A stretch of 64,000 nucleotides of DNA, taken from contig JADLZK010005760.1 in assembly GCA_015847255.1 (NCBI GenBank), forward strand, positions 62,001-126,000. Reading direction: 5' to 3'. Shown here piece by piece: positions 1 to 12,296 of the stretch (position 1 is its first letter; the number at the start of each line of letters is the position of its first letter). The position numbers and the translations under genes are program-made. The notes under the pieces were generated by a model. The model made no database searches. It saw only the letters and a program-made list of their open reading frames with translations, and had not been told where the DNA came from. The DNA comes from Hyparrhenia diplandra. Taxonomy: Eukaryota > Streptophyta > Magnoliopsida > Poales > Poaceae.

Positions 1-752
1 GTCCGGCGTCCGGTCGATCCGACCGGGCGTCGGTCAAACGAGCGGAGCCCCGGTCCCCACTGCGACAACAAACTCTGCTGGCGTCCGGTCGAAGCATCCG
101 GTGGTGGCCGGACTCATCAGCAGCGTCCGGTCGAAGCTCGAATTTTGCCCGAATGCGGTCTTTGTCGTTACTCGACTGGACCCGGCCGTCGGAGCGTCCG
201 GTCAAGGACCCGGCGTCCGGTCCGGCCGTCCGTCGGCAGCGTCCGGTCGCCCCTTTCTGCGAATTTTAGCATCTTATTGTCGCCTTTGCTTCAACCTTGC
301 TTCGCTTCTTGCCATAAGTTGCCAACACGTCGAAGATGATCTCAATATCATGTATGTTAGCATGTCGCGATCGATTAGGCAAGAACGAAGTTAGTGCTCT
401 CTAGTCTAAATGCAATATGCAAGTCAAATGGACCTAGAAGCACTTCGCCAAAGGATTAGTCGCGGCATCCCCTCTTGATAGTCGGCCATCTATCCTAAAT
501 GTGATCACACTCTCTATAGTGTCTTGATCACCAAAAGGAAACCCTATTAAGATATACCTTTGTCTTGATCTCCGGGTCCTTTCCAAACCGACAACCGAGC
601 TTGATGATCCGTCATGTCCATCATCCATCGTCCATGTTCATGATCATCATGCCCCACATCATCCATGCAATCCTATCTCTTAAGTCACACTTAGAGCAAA
701 GGATTAGCATAACAAGGTGTCATCAATTTCTAAAACCAAACATGAGATTTCA
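1..752 (-). repeat. 3' LTR of the copia element, truncated by the window
   Basis: Positions 1-752 match 7365-8121 almost base for base in their right-hand 430 bases, with about ten substitutions or one-base gaps, and less well in the GC-rich left 250 bases. The LTR ends at 752 with CA (TG in element sense). The start is outside the window. The segment 1-260 holds about six copies of a GCGTCCGGTCG-like word. Confidence 0.9.
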
Positions 753-765
753 ATCTCTCCCTTTT
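753..765 (-). other. Polypurine tract of the copia element
   Basis: In element sense the bases are AAAAGGGAGAGAT, directly abutting the TG that opens the 3' LTR at 752. This is where plus-strand priming is expected in an LTR retroelement, and it fixes the LTR boundary. Confidence 0.8.
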
Positions 766-1752
766 AGTAATTGATGACAACCATCTAAAAGATATGAAAT
801 AAATTCAATTTGATCTTGAATTGCTTGTCCATAGCATTGTGGTCATGAATCAAGGTTTAGACAAACATTTTAAAGTTCGGTTTTGGTTATAGTAACTCCC
901 CCTACATATGTGCTTCCATGTGTTTGGAACAATTTGGCACATATGTATGGATATAAATTGTGGGAGAGATAACATTACCAAAGGAGATGCTAAGGTTTAA
1001 AAATTCAGACCTTTGAAGCGTCATACCAATCGAAGTCCTTAGCATCCTTGTAACTAGACATTCATCAAAAACTCGGCATACCCCATAAGATCAACATTAT
1101 AGGCATAAATGTGAGCAATGTCTAGCAACATCCTATGCATGCTAGTTGGTCAATACACCATCCAATTTTTTAAAAACTAGCATACACCAAGCAATCGTGT
1201 ATATTGAATTTAGATTGCACCAACATTTCATCATGATCATGCACATACAAATGCACAAATAGTCTATGAGCTTGCTCCCCTATTTGTGTGATCCCTTATC
1301 AACATCTTTGTCTTATTTCTCCTCCTTTGTCAACAATCACCAAAAAGGTATAAATAAGAGAAATCAAGTCAATCAAAGGATCAAATGTGGTCTCATCTTG
1401 CCTTAACATGTATTCAAGTTTGAACCAAGGACAAGCTTGTTCACACCTCAAATGAATAAGGGTTATCTTGCACCATGTTAGAATACACATCATTAGCTTA
1501 TTTTCTTGAGTCAACACTAAGATTGCAAGCATATAAACATGTCATATGCCACCACTAGGTCATATAAGCATAGAAAGCAATAGTGGTGCCACATATACAT
1601 TGAAATCATTTGATTTTCTATGAATGAGCCTATGTCATGAGTTATGTCTAGATGCACTAAACAAGTCCTTAGCATAGTATGAATGCCATGTCAAACAACT
1701 TTTACCTTGCTTGTTGTCGAAGGAGAGGGATGTCATATATGTGTGGGGTGCA
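766..1752. other. Non-coding 3' internal region of the copia element
   Basis: About 1 kb between the end of pol and the polypurine tract. It contains no ORF I can support in either strand. SIRE-type elements often carry an env-like ORF here; this copy shows none. Confidence 0.6.
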
Positions 1753-4700
1753 TCAACTCAAGTTGGAGAAATCAGTAATGTTCAATTCTCCCTTTAGCAT
1801 ACAAAACCTCTTCTCATCAAGTGGCTTAGTGAATATGTCGGCTAGTTGATCTTGGTGCCAATGCCCATGATACAAATGTCACCCTTTTGTTGATAGTCTC
1901 TAATTAAGTGATGCCTTATGTCAATGTGCTTAGTTCTTGGATGTTGGACCGGATTTTGAGTCATCTTTCTTGCACTTTCATTGTCACAAAACAATGGTAT
2001 TTTGTCAAATTTGAATCCAAAATCCCTCAATGTAAATCTCATCCAAAGCAATTGAGTGCAATAACTTCCCGCACTAATGTATTCGGCTTCGGCGGTAGAG
2101 AGAGCAATACTATTTTGCTTCTTTAAAGACCATGATACTAGTGACCTTTCAAGGAATTGACATGTGCCACTTGTGCTCATTCTATTTATCTTGCATCCTC
2201 CATAGTCAGAATCTGAATATCCAATTAGCTCAAACTTGGATCCCTTTGGATACCATGGGCCAATATTTTGTGTGCCCTTCAAATACCTCAAAATTCTCTT
2301 AGTTGCCTTGAGGTGACTCTCTCTATGAGAGGATTGATATCTTGCACACATGCCCACACTAAATGCTATATCCGGTCTTGAAGCGGTTGCATAGAGTAAG
2401 CTTCCAATCATTGACCGATATTGCTTTTGTTCAACCATATTGCCACTAGGGTCGGGGTCTAGGCTTCCATTTGTACCCATTGGAGTAGACATAAACTTTG
2501 CATCTTCTAATCCAAACTTCTTGATCACATCCTTGATGTACTTGGTTTGACTAACAAATGTGTCATTGTTCAATTGCTTGATTTGAAGTCTAAGAAAGAA
2601 TGTGAGCTCTCCAAGCATTGACATTTCAAACTCTTTGGCCATCATCTTTGCAAACTCTTCACAAAACTCTTGATTGGTTGAGCCAAATATGATATCATCA
2701 ATATAGATTTGCAACACAAACAAGTCTTGTCCAATCTTCTTGGTGAAGAGAGTGGTGTCCACCTTACCCATCTTGAACCCTTTTGAGATGAGAAAATCTC
2801 TCAACCTCTCATACCATGCTCTAGGTGCTTGTTTCAAACCATACAAGGCTTTCTTCAATTTGTAGACATGGTTGGGGTACTTGTCATCTTCAAAGTCCGG
2901 TGGTTTTTCAACATATACCAATTCATTGATGAAACCATTCAAGAATGCACTCTTCACATCCATTTGATAGAGTTTGATATCATGAGCACATGCATAAGCT
3001 AGTAAGATCCTAATTGCTTCCAATCTAGTAACCGGAGCATAGGCTTCTCCAAAGTTAAGACCCTCTACTTGTGTGTACCCTTGAGCCACTAGTATTGCCT
3101 TGTTTCTAACCAAAATTCCATCTTCATTTTGCTTATTCTTGAAGACCCACTTAATTCCAATCATATTGTAGTCCTTTGGCCTTTCCACCAATTTCCAAAC
3201 ATCATTTCTCTTGAAGTTGTTTAGCTCTTTATGCATAGCATTAATCCAATCTTCCTTCTCTAATGTCTTCTCAATATTCTTTGGTTCTTCTTGAGATACA
3301 AAGGCATGGTGAGCACAAAATGAAGTCAATCTTCCTCTTGTAATCACTCCACTATTTATGTCACCAACAATTTGATCTAGTGGATGATCTCTTGCAATGG
3401 TTGAAGGTTGCATCACTTGCACTTGATGACTAGGATGAGATGGTGTACTCGCTTGTTGATCTTGATCTTCATCATGAGAGCCACTAGTGCTTGCTTCATT
3501 TACTTCTATCTCAACCGTAGGGGTAGGCAATGGAGTAACATCATCATCATCAACTTGTCTTGGCCTAATGTCCCCCATGTCCATGTTTTTCATAGCATTC
3601 TCTAGGTTGGAACCACCGACATCATTATGATTTTCAACTTCACTTTGAGAGCCTTGGATTTCATCAAATTCAACATCATGAACCTCTTCAAGTTGGCCAC
3701 TATCCAAGTTCCATACTCTATATGCCTTGCTTGTGGTTGAATATCCAACTAGAAAACCTTCATCATATTTCTTGTCAAACTTGCCCAATCTTGTGCCTTT
3801 CTTGAGAATGTAGCATTTGCATCCAAAGACTCTAAAGTAACCAATGTTGGGCTTCCTTACATTCAACAACTCATATGGTGTCTTCCCAAGCATACCATGG
3901 CAATAGAGGCGGTTGCTACAATAGCAAGCCGTATTAATTGCTTCGGCCGAAAAGGAGTGGCTAACATTGTATTCACTAAGCATTGATCTTGCCATTTCAA
4001 TCAAGGTTCTATTCTTCCTTTCAACTACACCATTTGATTGTGGAGTGTAGGTTGGTGAGAATTGATGTCCAATTCTAAGCTCATCATACAACTCTTCAAT
4101 TCTTGTGTTCTTGAATTCACTCCCATTGTCACTTCTAATCTTCTTGATGGATGTTTCAAACTCATTTTGGCATCTCTTGACAAAGGTCTTGAATAGTTCA
4201 AACACATCACTCTTGTCATGAAGAAAGAACACCCATGTGTATCTAGTGTAGTCATCAACTATGATAAAACCATACTTGTTGCCACCAATGCTAGTGTATG
4301 TTGTTGGTCCAAATAAGTCCATGTGCAACAACTCAAATGCTTTGTTTGTACTCATTGTGCTCTTGGATGGATGTGCATTGCCATGTTGCTTGCCGGCTTG
4401 ATATGCTCCACAAGGTTTGTCCTTCTCAAACTTGACATCACTCAAGCCTCTAACCAAGTCATGCTTCACTAACTTGTTCAATTGCTTCATCCCAACATGA
4501 TCAAGCCTTCTATGCCACAACCACCCTTTGCTAACCTTTGAGAGTAAACAAGTTGTCAACTTGGCTTCTTTTGAGTTGAAGTCAACAAGGTAGAGATCAC
4601 CATATCTAAAACCCTTGAAGATCATGTTTGCACCATCACCACTAACCACTTCAACTTCTTGACTTGTGAATATGCATTTGTACCCATGGTCACAAAGTTG

Positions 4701-4964
4701 AGAAACCGACAAGAGGTTGTAATCAAGATGATCAACTAGCAACACCTTTGACAAGCTTTTCTCTTGAGTGATAGCAATCTTGCCTAACCCCAACACATTG
4801 TCTTTCTTGTCATTGCCAAATGTGATTGATTCATACTCATCAATGCCCTTGATGCTAATTGATTTGAACATGTGAGAATCCCCGATCATGTGTTGAGTGC
4901 ACCCACTATCCATTATCCAATGCTCTCCTCCTCCCACGGTAATTGACCTACAAAAGGAGATCAA
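1753..4964 (-). pseudogene. copia pol: protease, integrase, reverse transcriptase, RNase H
   Basis: A 1040-codon open frame runs from 4964 to 1842. It begins just before the aspartic-protease motif (DSGCTQHM, near residue 20). An integrase zinc-binding region follows (HRRLDHVG), in which the second Cys pair looks degraded (CGAYQAGK, Tyr where Cys is usual). Next come the integrase core, reverse transcriptase with its YIDD catalytic box, and RNase H (STAEAEY). Near 1842 the frame stops early. The family-typical C-terminus (LADIFTKPL) is present in another frame and runs to a stop at 1753-1755, so one base is out of step near 1855. This copy probably cannot make a full polyprotein. Confidence 0.9.
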
Positions 4965-6985
4965 TTCTTCTTAGGTACCCAAACTTGCTTGGCTCCTTCA
5001 AGGTTAGTCACCAAGGTCTTTGGTACCCAAATGGCTTTCTTCCTTGAGCCCATACATGGTGCACCAATGAACCTTGCACGAACACCATTGTCCTTCTTCA
5101 CAAGCATATAAAAATTGTCAAGCTTGATGGAAGAAACATTAGTTCTCTTGTTCATGCACTTTTGCTCTACATGACCCACTTGCTTGCAAGCTTTGCAATC
5201 GCTACCATTGTTCTTCACAAAGCTAGTTTTGTGACTAACAAGGGCGGCCTTACATTTTTGGGGATATAGCCCAAACCCTCTTTGTAGAGAGATACTCTTT
5301 GGATACCCAAGCACATAAGCAAGTGGTCCTCACCACCATAAGCCTTAGCTAAGATGTGATTGAGCTCCTTCACTTCCCTTTTTAAATAAGCATTTTCATG
5401 AATAAGCATGGGATTGCATGAATCTTCACTAGAGATAGATGTGCTAGTGATAGTGCTAGTGGAGGCAACACACGTGGGGTTTGGTTGGTCAACAAGAATG
5501 TCACAAGAGATGCTAGCATTGCATGTTTCAACCTTGTCCTCAACCAAAGACAACTCATGCTCTTTGAGTAGAGAGGAATGAGATTTCTCAAGCTTGGAGT
5601 GAGACTTCTCAAGCTTCTTATGGTCTACCTTTAGACTCTTATAAGATTCCCGAAGCTCATCAAGTTCTTGCTTAAGGCTTTTCTTTTCCTTATTCAAAAC
5701 CTTGCATTCCTTCCTACTTTTCTTGTACATAGCAATACAATCATCAAGCATGATTTGCAACTCCACCACGGTGTGAGTTGGTTCCTCATCATCACTATCA
5801 CTATCACTATCATCATCATCATTCTTAGTGATAGATTGTACCTTAGTGGCCTTAGCCATGAAGCATGAAGAAGATATGTCGAAGAGTGAAATCTTGTCAT
5901 GCATGGCCACGTGAGCTTGACCCTTCTTCTTCTTACTCTTCTTGTCCTCTTCTTCATCACTTGAGGACGATGAAGCATCACTATCCCATGTAGCCACATG
6001 AGACTCATTCTTCTTCTTTGGCTTGTCATTCTTTTCATTCTTCTTGTCATTCTTCTTCCTTGCCTTCTTGATCCTCTTCTCATCTTCACTATCATATGGG
6101 CACTTGACAATTAGATGACAATCATCATGGCATCTAAAGCACTTCATGTTGCCTTCATTCTTGCCATCTTTCTTCTTGGAAGAGTGCTTCTTCTTCTTAG
6201 AGATGTAGCTCTTCTTGACATATTTGCCCAACTTCTTCACAAAGAGAGCCATGTGTTCATCAATTTCACTTCCACTACTAGAAGTGCCTTCCTCTTCATC
6301 ACTTGACTCCTCCTTCTTGGACTTGCCCTTGGATGATGAGCTTGCCTTGAGTGCCAAACTCTTCTTGTAATCCTTCTTGTCATCATCATCCTTGTCCTTC
6401 TTCTTGTTTGCCCTGTTGATGAGCTCTTGCTTCTTCTTGTCATCTCTATATGAGTCATCGGTCATGACCTCATCAAGTAATTGGTTGGGAGTCAAATCCT
6501 TCAAGTTTGTTCTCACAAGCATGGTGATGAACATCCCAAATCTCTCCGGTAAGCACCTCAAGAACTTCATATTGAAGGTCTTGTCCTTGATCTCTTCTCC
6601 TAGAGCATTAAAATCATTCACCAACACTTGTATGCGGTGAAACATTTCTGGCACACTCTCATCATCCTCCATCTTGAAGCTATTGAATTGCCCAAGCTTT
6701 ATATAAGCCTTTGCTTGCTTGACGCCTTCGGTGCCCTCATAGCACGCTTCTAGCTTCTTCCAAATCTCATGAGCAACGGTGAGTGACTTCACTTGCTCAA
6801 ACACCCGGTCATTGAATGCCTCATGAAAAGCACTCACGGCAATGTCATTAGCTTGAAGTTTCTTTTCTTCAACCGGTGTTGGTGCATCTTATTTTGCTAC
6901 CTCAAACTTCTTCTCGGTCACAACCCACACTTCTCTATTGATTGACTTGAGGTGTGCGGTCATCTTCACCTGCCAATAGGAAAAA
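4961..6985 (-). pseudogene. copia gag (capsid/nucleocapsid), broken
   Basis: Gag coding starts near 6962 (MTAHLKSINREV, a typical copia gag N-terminus). It meets a TAA about 25 codons in (near 6890), then continues open from 6837 to 5215 for 540 codons. It carries a capsid-like domain, Lys/Glu-rich low-complexity stretches, a CX2CX4HX4C zinc knuckle at 6.1 kb, and a coiled coil of SKLEKSH-type repeats. A one-base shift near 5250, in a run of five A/T, moves the reading frame. A second knuckle (CKACKQVGHVEQKC) follows in the new frame down to 4961. The early stop and the shift make this copy defective as read, although assembly error is possible for the shift. Confidence 0.85.
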
Positions 6986-7199
6986 CCGGTGTGGCTTTGA
7001 ACAAGCTCCAATCGAGCTCAACACCACCTCAACCTCCAAGTCGCTAGGGAACCGAGCAAATTCCCAAGAGAAACAAGATCCCCCAGCTCCTCCAAGGATG
7101 AAGTGCCTCTAGATGCAATCAACAATGCAATGCATTTCAATCCCTCTCAATCTCACCTAAAGAATCGAAGTTAGGATGAAGAGATGAGTGGAGGGGAGT

Positions 7200-8121
7200 A
7201 TCTCAAGCTCACAAGCAAGTAGGAGTGTTCAAATGTGCAAGAGAGAGCCCATGTACCCGGCCATCCAAGTATATATAGCCCTCACCAAACAAAAGAGCCG
7301 TTGTGCTTTGAAATGGGATTTTCAGCGTTGGCCGGGGCCGCCAGGCCGGACTCACCGGTGGGCGGTCCGGCGTCGGTCGGTCTGCCGCGACAGAGCGCCC
7401 AAATCACAAACGACGGAGCCCCTGGTCCCACTGCTGACAACAAACTCCGCGTGTCCGGTCGAAGCATTCGGTGGTGACCGGACTCATCCAGCGAGCGTCC
7501 GGTCGAAGCTCCGAATTTTTCCCGAATGCAGTGCTCTCTATTACTCGGACGGACTCGCCGACCGAAGCGCCCGGTCAAGGACCCGGCGTCGGTCGTCGTC
7601 CGGCCGACGCGTCCGGTCGCCCTTTCCTGCGAATTTCAGCATCTTGTTGTCACCTTTGCTTCAACCTTGCTTCGCTTCTTGCCATAAGTTGCCAACACGT
7701 CGAAGATGATCTCAATATCATGTATGTTAGCATGTCGCGATCGATTAGGCAAGAACGAAGTTAGTGCTCTCTAGTCTAAATGCAATATGCAAGTCAAATG
7801 GACCTAGAAGCACTTCACCAAAGGATTAGTCGCGGCATCCCCTCTTGATAGTCGGCCATCTATCCTAAATGTGATCACACTCTCTATAGTGTCTTGATCA
7901 CCGAAAGAAAACCCTATCAAGATATACCTTTGCCTTGATCTCGGGTCCTTTCCAAACCGACAACCGAAGCTTGACGATCCGTCATGTCCATCATCCATCG
8001 TCCATGTTCATGATCATCATGCTCCACATCATCCATGCAATCCTATCTCTTAAGTCACACTTAGAGCAAAGGATTAGCATAACAAGGTGTCATCAATTTT
8101 AAAACCAAACATGAGATTTCA
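7200..8121 (-). repeat. 5' LTR of the copia element
   Basis: The right boundary at 8121 is exact, because it is where identity with the left LTR ends. The inner boundary is approximate. It must lie left of a TATATATA box at 7269-7276 (minus-strand promoter). The 7365-8121 part aligns with the left LTR. GC-rich GTCCGGTCG words recur between 7360 and 7625. Confidence 0.8.
7269..7276 (-). promoter_or_regulatory. TATA box of the copia 5' LTR
   Basis: GCTATATATACTT on the minus strand lies inside the 5' LTR, followed by an A/T-poor leader toward gag. Position and sequence fit the LTR promoter that drives the element transcript. Confidence 0.55.
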
Positions 8122-8283
8122 CCGCAAGACGCGTGGACGGTACAACCGGGCCGTGCCGGCTTTCTCGGCCGCCAATTTAGTGTGGGCGGGCGGGGCGGGC
8201 TCGGGCTGCATGCCCATATATAATCCCTAGGGACTGGGGCGGCTCTTAACTAGTGCTTTAGCACCTGCCAGGACTGTCGAGGG

Positions 8284-8405
8284 ATTTTTTTTTTTAACCA
8301 CAGTCTAAAATTCACTCACACGGGGAGTCGAACTCAGGACCTGTGGAGTGCCCCGCTCGAGTATCCTAACAATCGAGGCTAGGACCCTTTGGCGCAATTG
8401 CCTTT
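8284..8405 (-). mobile_element. tRNA-derived SINE, plant type
   Basis: On the minus strand the segment contains a B-box-like GAGTTCGACTCCCC, then a short body (GTGAATTTTAGACTGTGGTT), and ends in an A-run (plus-strand T-run at 8287-8296). The arrangement of a Pol III B box followed by a GTGGTT-A(n) tail matches grass SINEs. The 5' end and target duplication are not clear. Confidence 0.6.
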
Positions 8406-8661
8406 GGGTGCATAGGTTTTTTTTATTAAGCGGGTGCGAATACGGTGAAAATGTGATCATAATCATTGTTTTGTGATTTTATGGTGGGTGCCCACAGCCA
8501 TATACATGGAGAGGCTATGACGCCGACCTAAGGGTTAAAGACGGGTTTTAGAGGCGAGAGATATAAATTTAGATATTTTTCAATAATACTTTTTTTTTAG
8601 AAAAAGGTCAGCATTGTTTCCTGTTTGATAATAAATAAATTTAATAATTGATTGTCAATTA

Positions 8662-8884
8662 CTTCCTCCATCCCAAATTATAAGTCGTTTGACTTTTTTT
8701 GGCTCCAAGTTTGACCATTTGTCTTATTCAAAAAATTTTGCGTAAATATTGTCAAATTCAAGTCATTCTTTAAGAACTTATACTAATAAAAGAAAGTCAC
8801 GGCAAAAAAATGATATTTTGCATAAATTTTTAAATAAAGTTTGTTATAAAAAAGTCAAACGACTTATAATTTGGATGGAGGGAG
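8662..8884. mobile_element. Stowaway (Tc1/mariner) MITE
   Basis: About 223 bp with long terminal inverted repeats: CTTCCTCCATCCCAAATTAT on the left and the complement of CTCCCTCCATCCAAATTATA on the right. It is flanked by TA on both sides (8660-8661 and 8885-8886). The TIR sequence and TA duplication are diagnostic. It sits about 230 bp upstream of the metallophosphatase start. Confidence 0.92.
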
Positions 8885-9114
8885 TACTTAAGAAAACAAA
8901 AGCGGCACTTTAATCCCAACCGTGGATCGTGCTACCTGTCACCCACTTGCGCCATGACACTTTTTTAATCCAAAACGAGAGGCGCACCGTGCACCGGTGC
9001 AAACGAGCAGCAGATAGTTTTTTGCGCCTCCAATTCCCATCCTCCTCTGCTTCGTCGTGCCTGACGACACCCACCGGCTACTATCCGCTCAATCAGCAAT
9101 CGCTCGCTCGATCC

Positions 9115-10112
9115 ATGCTGGCGCACCCGAACGTCGTGGTCCGGCCGTCGGCCAACAAGGAGCCGCTCTTTTCCTTCGGCGTCATCGCCGACGTGCAGTA
9201 CGCCGACATCCCGGACGGGCGGTCCTTCCTCGGCGTGCCACGCTACTACCGCCACAGCATCGCCGTCCTCCGGCGCGCCGTCCAGAGGTGGAACGGCGAG
9301 AGGAGCGTCAGGTTCTGCATCAACTTCGGCGACATCGTCGACGGCCTCTGCCCCAAGGACAGGTCGCTGGCCGCCGTGCAGGCCGTGGTGCGCGAGTTCG
9401 ACGGCTTCCGCGGCGGGCCCGCGTACCACATGCTCGGCAACCACTGCCTGTACAACCTGCCCCGGAGCGAGCTGGTCTCCGTGCTGCGGATGCCGTCGGC
9501 GTCGCCGGGGCGCGCGTACTACTACTTCTCGCCGTGGCCCGGGCACCGGTTCGTGGTGCTGGACGCGTACGACTTCAGCGCCGTGGGGTGGCCGCGCGAC
9601 CACCCGGTGTCCTTCGCGGCGCGGCGGTTCCTGGAGAAGCGGAACCCGAACCACGACAAGAACAGCCCGACGGGGCTGGCGGGCACGGACCGGCGGTTCG
9701 TGATGTTCAACGGCGGCGTGGGTGGCGCGCAGCTGCGGTGGCTGGACGGCGTCCTCGGCCGCGCGGCGCGGCGCGGGGAGAAGGCCGTCGTGTGCAGCCA
9801 CCTGCCGCTGCACCCGGCCGCCGCGTCACCGACGGGGCTCATGTGGAACTACGAGGAGGTGATGGACGTCGTGCGCCGCCACGGGGATGCGTCGTCGCGT
9901 GCCTCGCCGGGCACGACCACAAGGGCGGGTACGCCGTGGACGACCGCGGCGTGCACCACCGCACGCTCGAGGCCGCGCTCGAGTGCCCGCCGGGCACCGA
10001 CGCGTTCGGCCACGTCGAGGTGTATCCCGACAGGCTGAGGCTCGTTGGATCGGACAGAATGGCCAGCACCGAGATGCTGCTCAGCTCCTCCAATGAGCTG
10101 GCTTCTGCGTAG
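9115..10112 (+). CDS. Metallophosphatase, Mn-dependent ADP-ribose/CDP-alcohol diphosphatase-like (frame break)
   Basis: A calcineurin-like phosphoesterase of the ADPRM family, which hydrolyses ADP-ribose and CDP-alcohols. Metal-binding motifs appear in order: GVIADVQYAD, GDIVDG, GNHCLYNL, CSHLPLHP and GHDH. The last motif lies in a different frame from the others because a one-base shift occurs in the G-run at 9883-9886 (a G lost, or two gained). Upstream of it the frame is open from at least 8929. I prefer ATG 9115, which places the first catalytic motif about 28 residues in, as in relatives. A single exon of about 332 codons matches the family. Coding GC is very high. If the shift is real, the protein loses its last metal ligand; if it is an assembly error, the gene is normal. 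Confidence 0.85.
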
Positions 10113-10928
10113 AACCTCCCCTGCTTGCTGCTTCTGCTTGTGCTTGTATGAACTACATGAACACCGACACTTACTCTTGTTCTATTCCTGCCATCGTCGC
10201 TAGCGTTTGTTTCTTGTAGTTTGTATCGTACAGAGTTGACAGCTGAATCATGGATGATACCAACGAACCTAATAACCAATGTACAATCCAAAACGCGGGT
10301 CAATGGCACGGCTCATATCTTGGACTGTACTTGGAACACCAATGCAAAAAAAACGAGACATATATACTACGTTTAAATTATAGTTGGTTTGACTTTGTTG
10401 ACTCAAGTTTGACCACTTATTTTATTAAAAAAATGCAAACATAGTCAAGTTTAAATCATTATTAAGAGCCTTTTGTTAATAAAGAATGCCACATGAAACA
10501 ATCGGCAAGCAACCGAGTGATCGGCTCATGATAGTATTTAAGTTGGTTCCTGTGGCCTAAGCAATTCGTCTCCCCTACCCGAAGCTTTCTCAAATCGACA
10601 AATTTTTTTTGTCAAAAAAAAAAAAAAAAAAAAAACTCGACAAATGTTACCCAGCGAAACTAGATGAGGATGTGGGCCAGCGTCTCCACTCCGCTGCTTG
10701 GTCGGGGCTCATACTATTCCTACTAGATCGACGGAGACATACTACTCGATGATAGCGTCGTGCGGTGATGAACCACTAGGTGCACTTCTCCGAGCACCAT
10801 CTGGGGCTCTTCAAGGTATTCGAGCTCTCCATCATCTACGATGTGCCGAGGGCCCGCGCTCTGTGTCTTTTCCGCGACTGTTCGCGCAGAAAAGAAATCC
10901 GAAGAGGGCGAGTGATCTTTCAACTAAT
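10113..10928. other. Spacer with a degraded Stowaway-like fragment and poly-A run
   Basis: This is 3' flank of the metallophosphatase. Around 10370-10500 there is a decayed Stowaway-like stretch (TTGGTTTGACTTTGTTGACT), with no clear inverted partner. A run of about 22 A sits near 10613-10635. No gene is supported; short ORFs here lack any family signature. Confidence 0.5.
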
Positions 10929-11206
10929 GGGTGTGTTTAGCACCCCAACTTTCTCTCTAAATTTCACTATGTAAAAAGAAGATTCCCCATCACATCAAAA
11001 AATATCGGCACATTTATTAAGTACGAAATGTAGGTAAAAAAATAAACTAATTACACAGTTTAGATGTATATTGCGAGGCGATTCTTTTTGAGCCTAGTTA
11101 CGTCATGGTAGGATAATATTTACCACTAACAAACTAAACGTCTTACAGTCTTTCGATGTGACATTCCTCCAAAATTTTGCACCAAATTTTGGGATCTAAA
11201 CACACC
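10929..11206. mobile_element. TIR MITE, PIF/Harbinger- or hAT-like
   Basis: About 278 bp beginning GGGTGTGTTTAGCACC and ending GGGATCTAAACACACC, so the termini are imperfect inverted repeats (GGTGTGTTTAG). The interior is AT-rich and non-coding. AAT/AAA-type bases flank it, but I could not fix the target duplication, so the superfamily is unresolved. Confidence 0.65.
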
Positions 11207-12058
11207 AAATGAAACCAGGTTGTTCTTTTGATCTGACCAAAGAACACTTTCTTTTCATGGCATGCCTCTCAAAGTTTCTCTTTCTATCACGAGAAGATAT
11301 GAGCTTAGATATTTTTTTTTTTTGATACGCCATTTATTATTTTACTATAGCGACATGCATTCAGATATTCGGTTCATCACACCAGGTAATTTTAATGTTT
11401 TGATTATTTATCGTTTTCTATTTTCATTCTTAGCAATTAACATCCTAACTTATTTATATATTTTTTATACCCGCCGCAACGAGCGAGGAATCCTCCTAAT
11501 TTAAAAAAAAAAGCAAACAAAAAAATCCTGAAAATCCCATCAAGCGTCGACATGCCATAAGTCACACGATTATCCCGGCGAGACACTCGCATTACGTGGC
11601 CACCTGTGCTTAAATCACATGACCTCAGCCCTCGCGTCTTCCTCCCCTAATCACTCCGCCCATAAGCGTCCTCATTTTATCTCCATTCAATTTGAAACGA
11701 GTCTTTGAGACCACAAACGGATTAAAATGAAAAAAAAATATTGTCAACTACAAGGTTTTACTACTTTTCGAGATCTCCAATTTTGATTTTAGTTGTTAGG
11801 AAAAGTGAGAAATGAACTTTGCTTTCAGTGTGTTTGATTGGTCGTGCATATGGTGTTGATCCGGATCTCAAGAGCGCTGAGGAGGTGACTACCGATGTAA
11901 AAGCAGGAGTGTTGCTGGAAAGACTTGTCAGTAAGATGGAGGAATTATCAAATTGTCCAGCGCAGATCGAGTAGGAGGAAAGTGTGATGATCATCACAGT
12001 GGGATCTATTCACTATTGGGTGCTCAATCCTTAGTCTTGTGGGTTTGGAATTTTTAAC
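11207..12058. other. AT-rich intergenic DNA, no gene seen
   Basis: Low-complexity AT-rich sequence with scattered T-runs. No ORF with a recognisable domain and no splice-linked exon set is visible. Confidence 0.5.
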
Positions 12059-12060
12059 TA

Positions 12061-12296
12061 CCTCTCCATTCCAAATTATAATATTAGAGAGTCAAAACCT
12101 CTCAGGCCTGACCAAATTTAAAGCATTTATGATACAAACTAAGTAGTATTGGATTCTTTATTAGTTATATTTTGATAGTATGTCTAGTTGATGTCATAAA
12201 TTTCTATAATTCTCTCTATTTTTTTTTTACCAAACTTAAGATATTTTGATTCTCTAAAATTTATGAAATGACTTATTAATTTGGAATGGAGGGAGC
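12061..12296. mobile_element. Stowaway-like MITE, diverged
   Basis: Left end TACCTCTCCATTCCAAATTA and right end AATTTGGAATGGAGGGAGCA form inverted repeats of the Stowaway type (CTCCCTCCATTCCAAATT). The interior is AT-rich with no ORF. The left flank is TA; the right flank has changed to CA. Confidence 0.7.

Larger units (their letters stand above)
1..8121 (-). mobile_element. Ty1-copia LTR retrotransposon, SIRE-like, degenerate
   Basis: The element reads right to left. Its 5' LTR lies at the right (ending at 8121), then gag (about 6962 down to 5.2 kb), then pol (4964 down to about 1753), then a polypurine tract and the 3' LTR at the left edge. The order protease, integrase, reverse transcriptase, RNase H is that of Ty1-copia. 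The long gag with a coiled coil and two zinc knuckles, plus about 1 kb of non-coding DNA after pol, suggest the SIRE/Maximus lineage. LTR ends carry the expected TG...CA (CA on the plus strand at 751-752 and 8120-8121). The right flank begins CCGCA; the matching left target duplication lies outside the window. No env-like ORF is seen. The primer-binding site was not identified. Confidence 0.93.

Noticed and set aside
9057..10112. Long 351-codon ORF in a second frame over the metallophosphatase
   Set aside because: Most of it is an Arg/Ala/Pro-rich shadow of the real frame. Only its last 70 codons (from about 9886) carry family motifs, as expected after a one-base shift.
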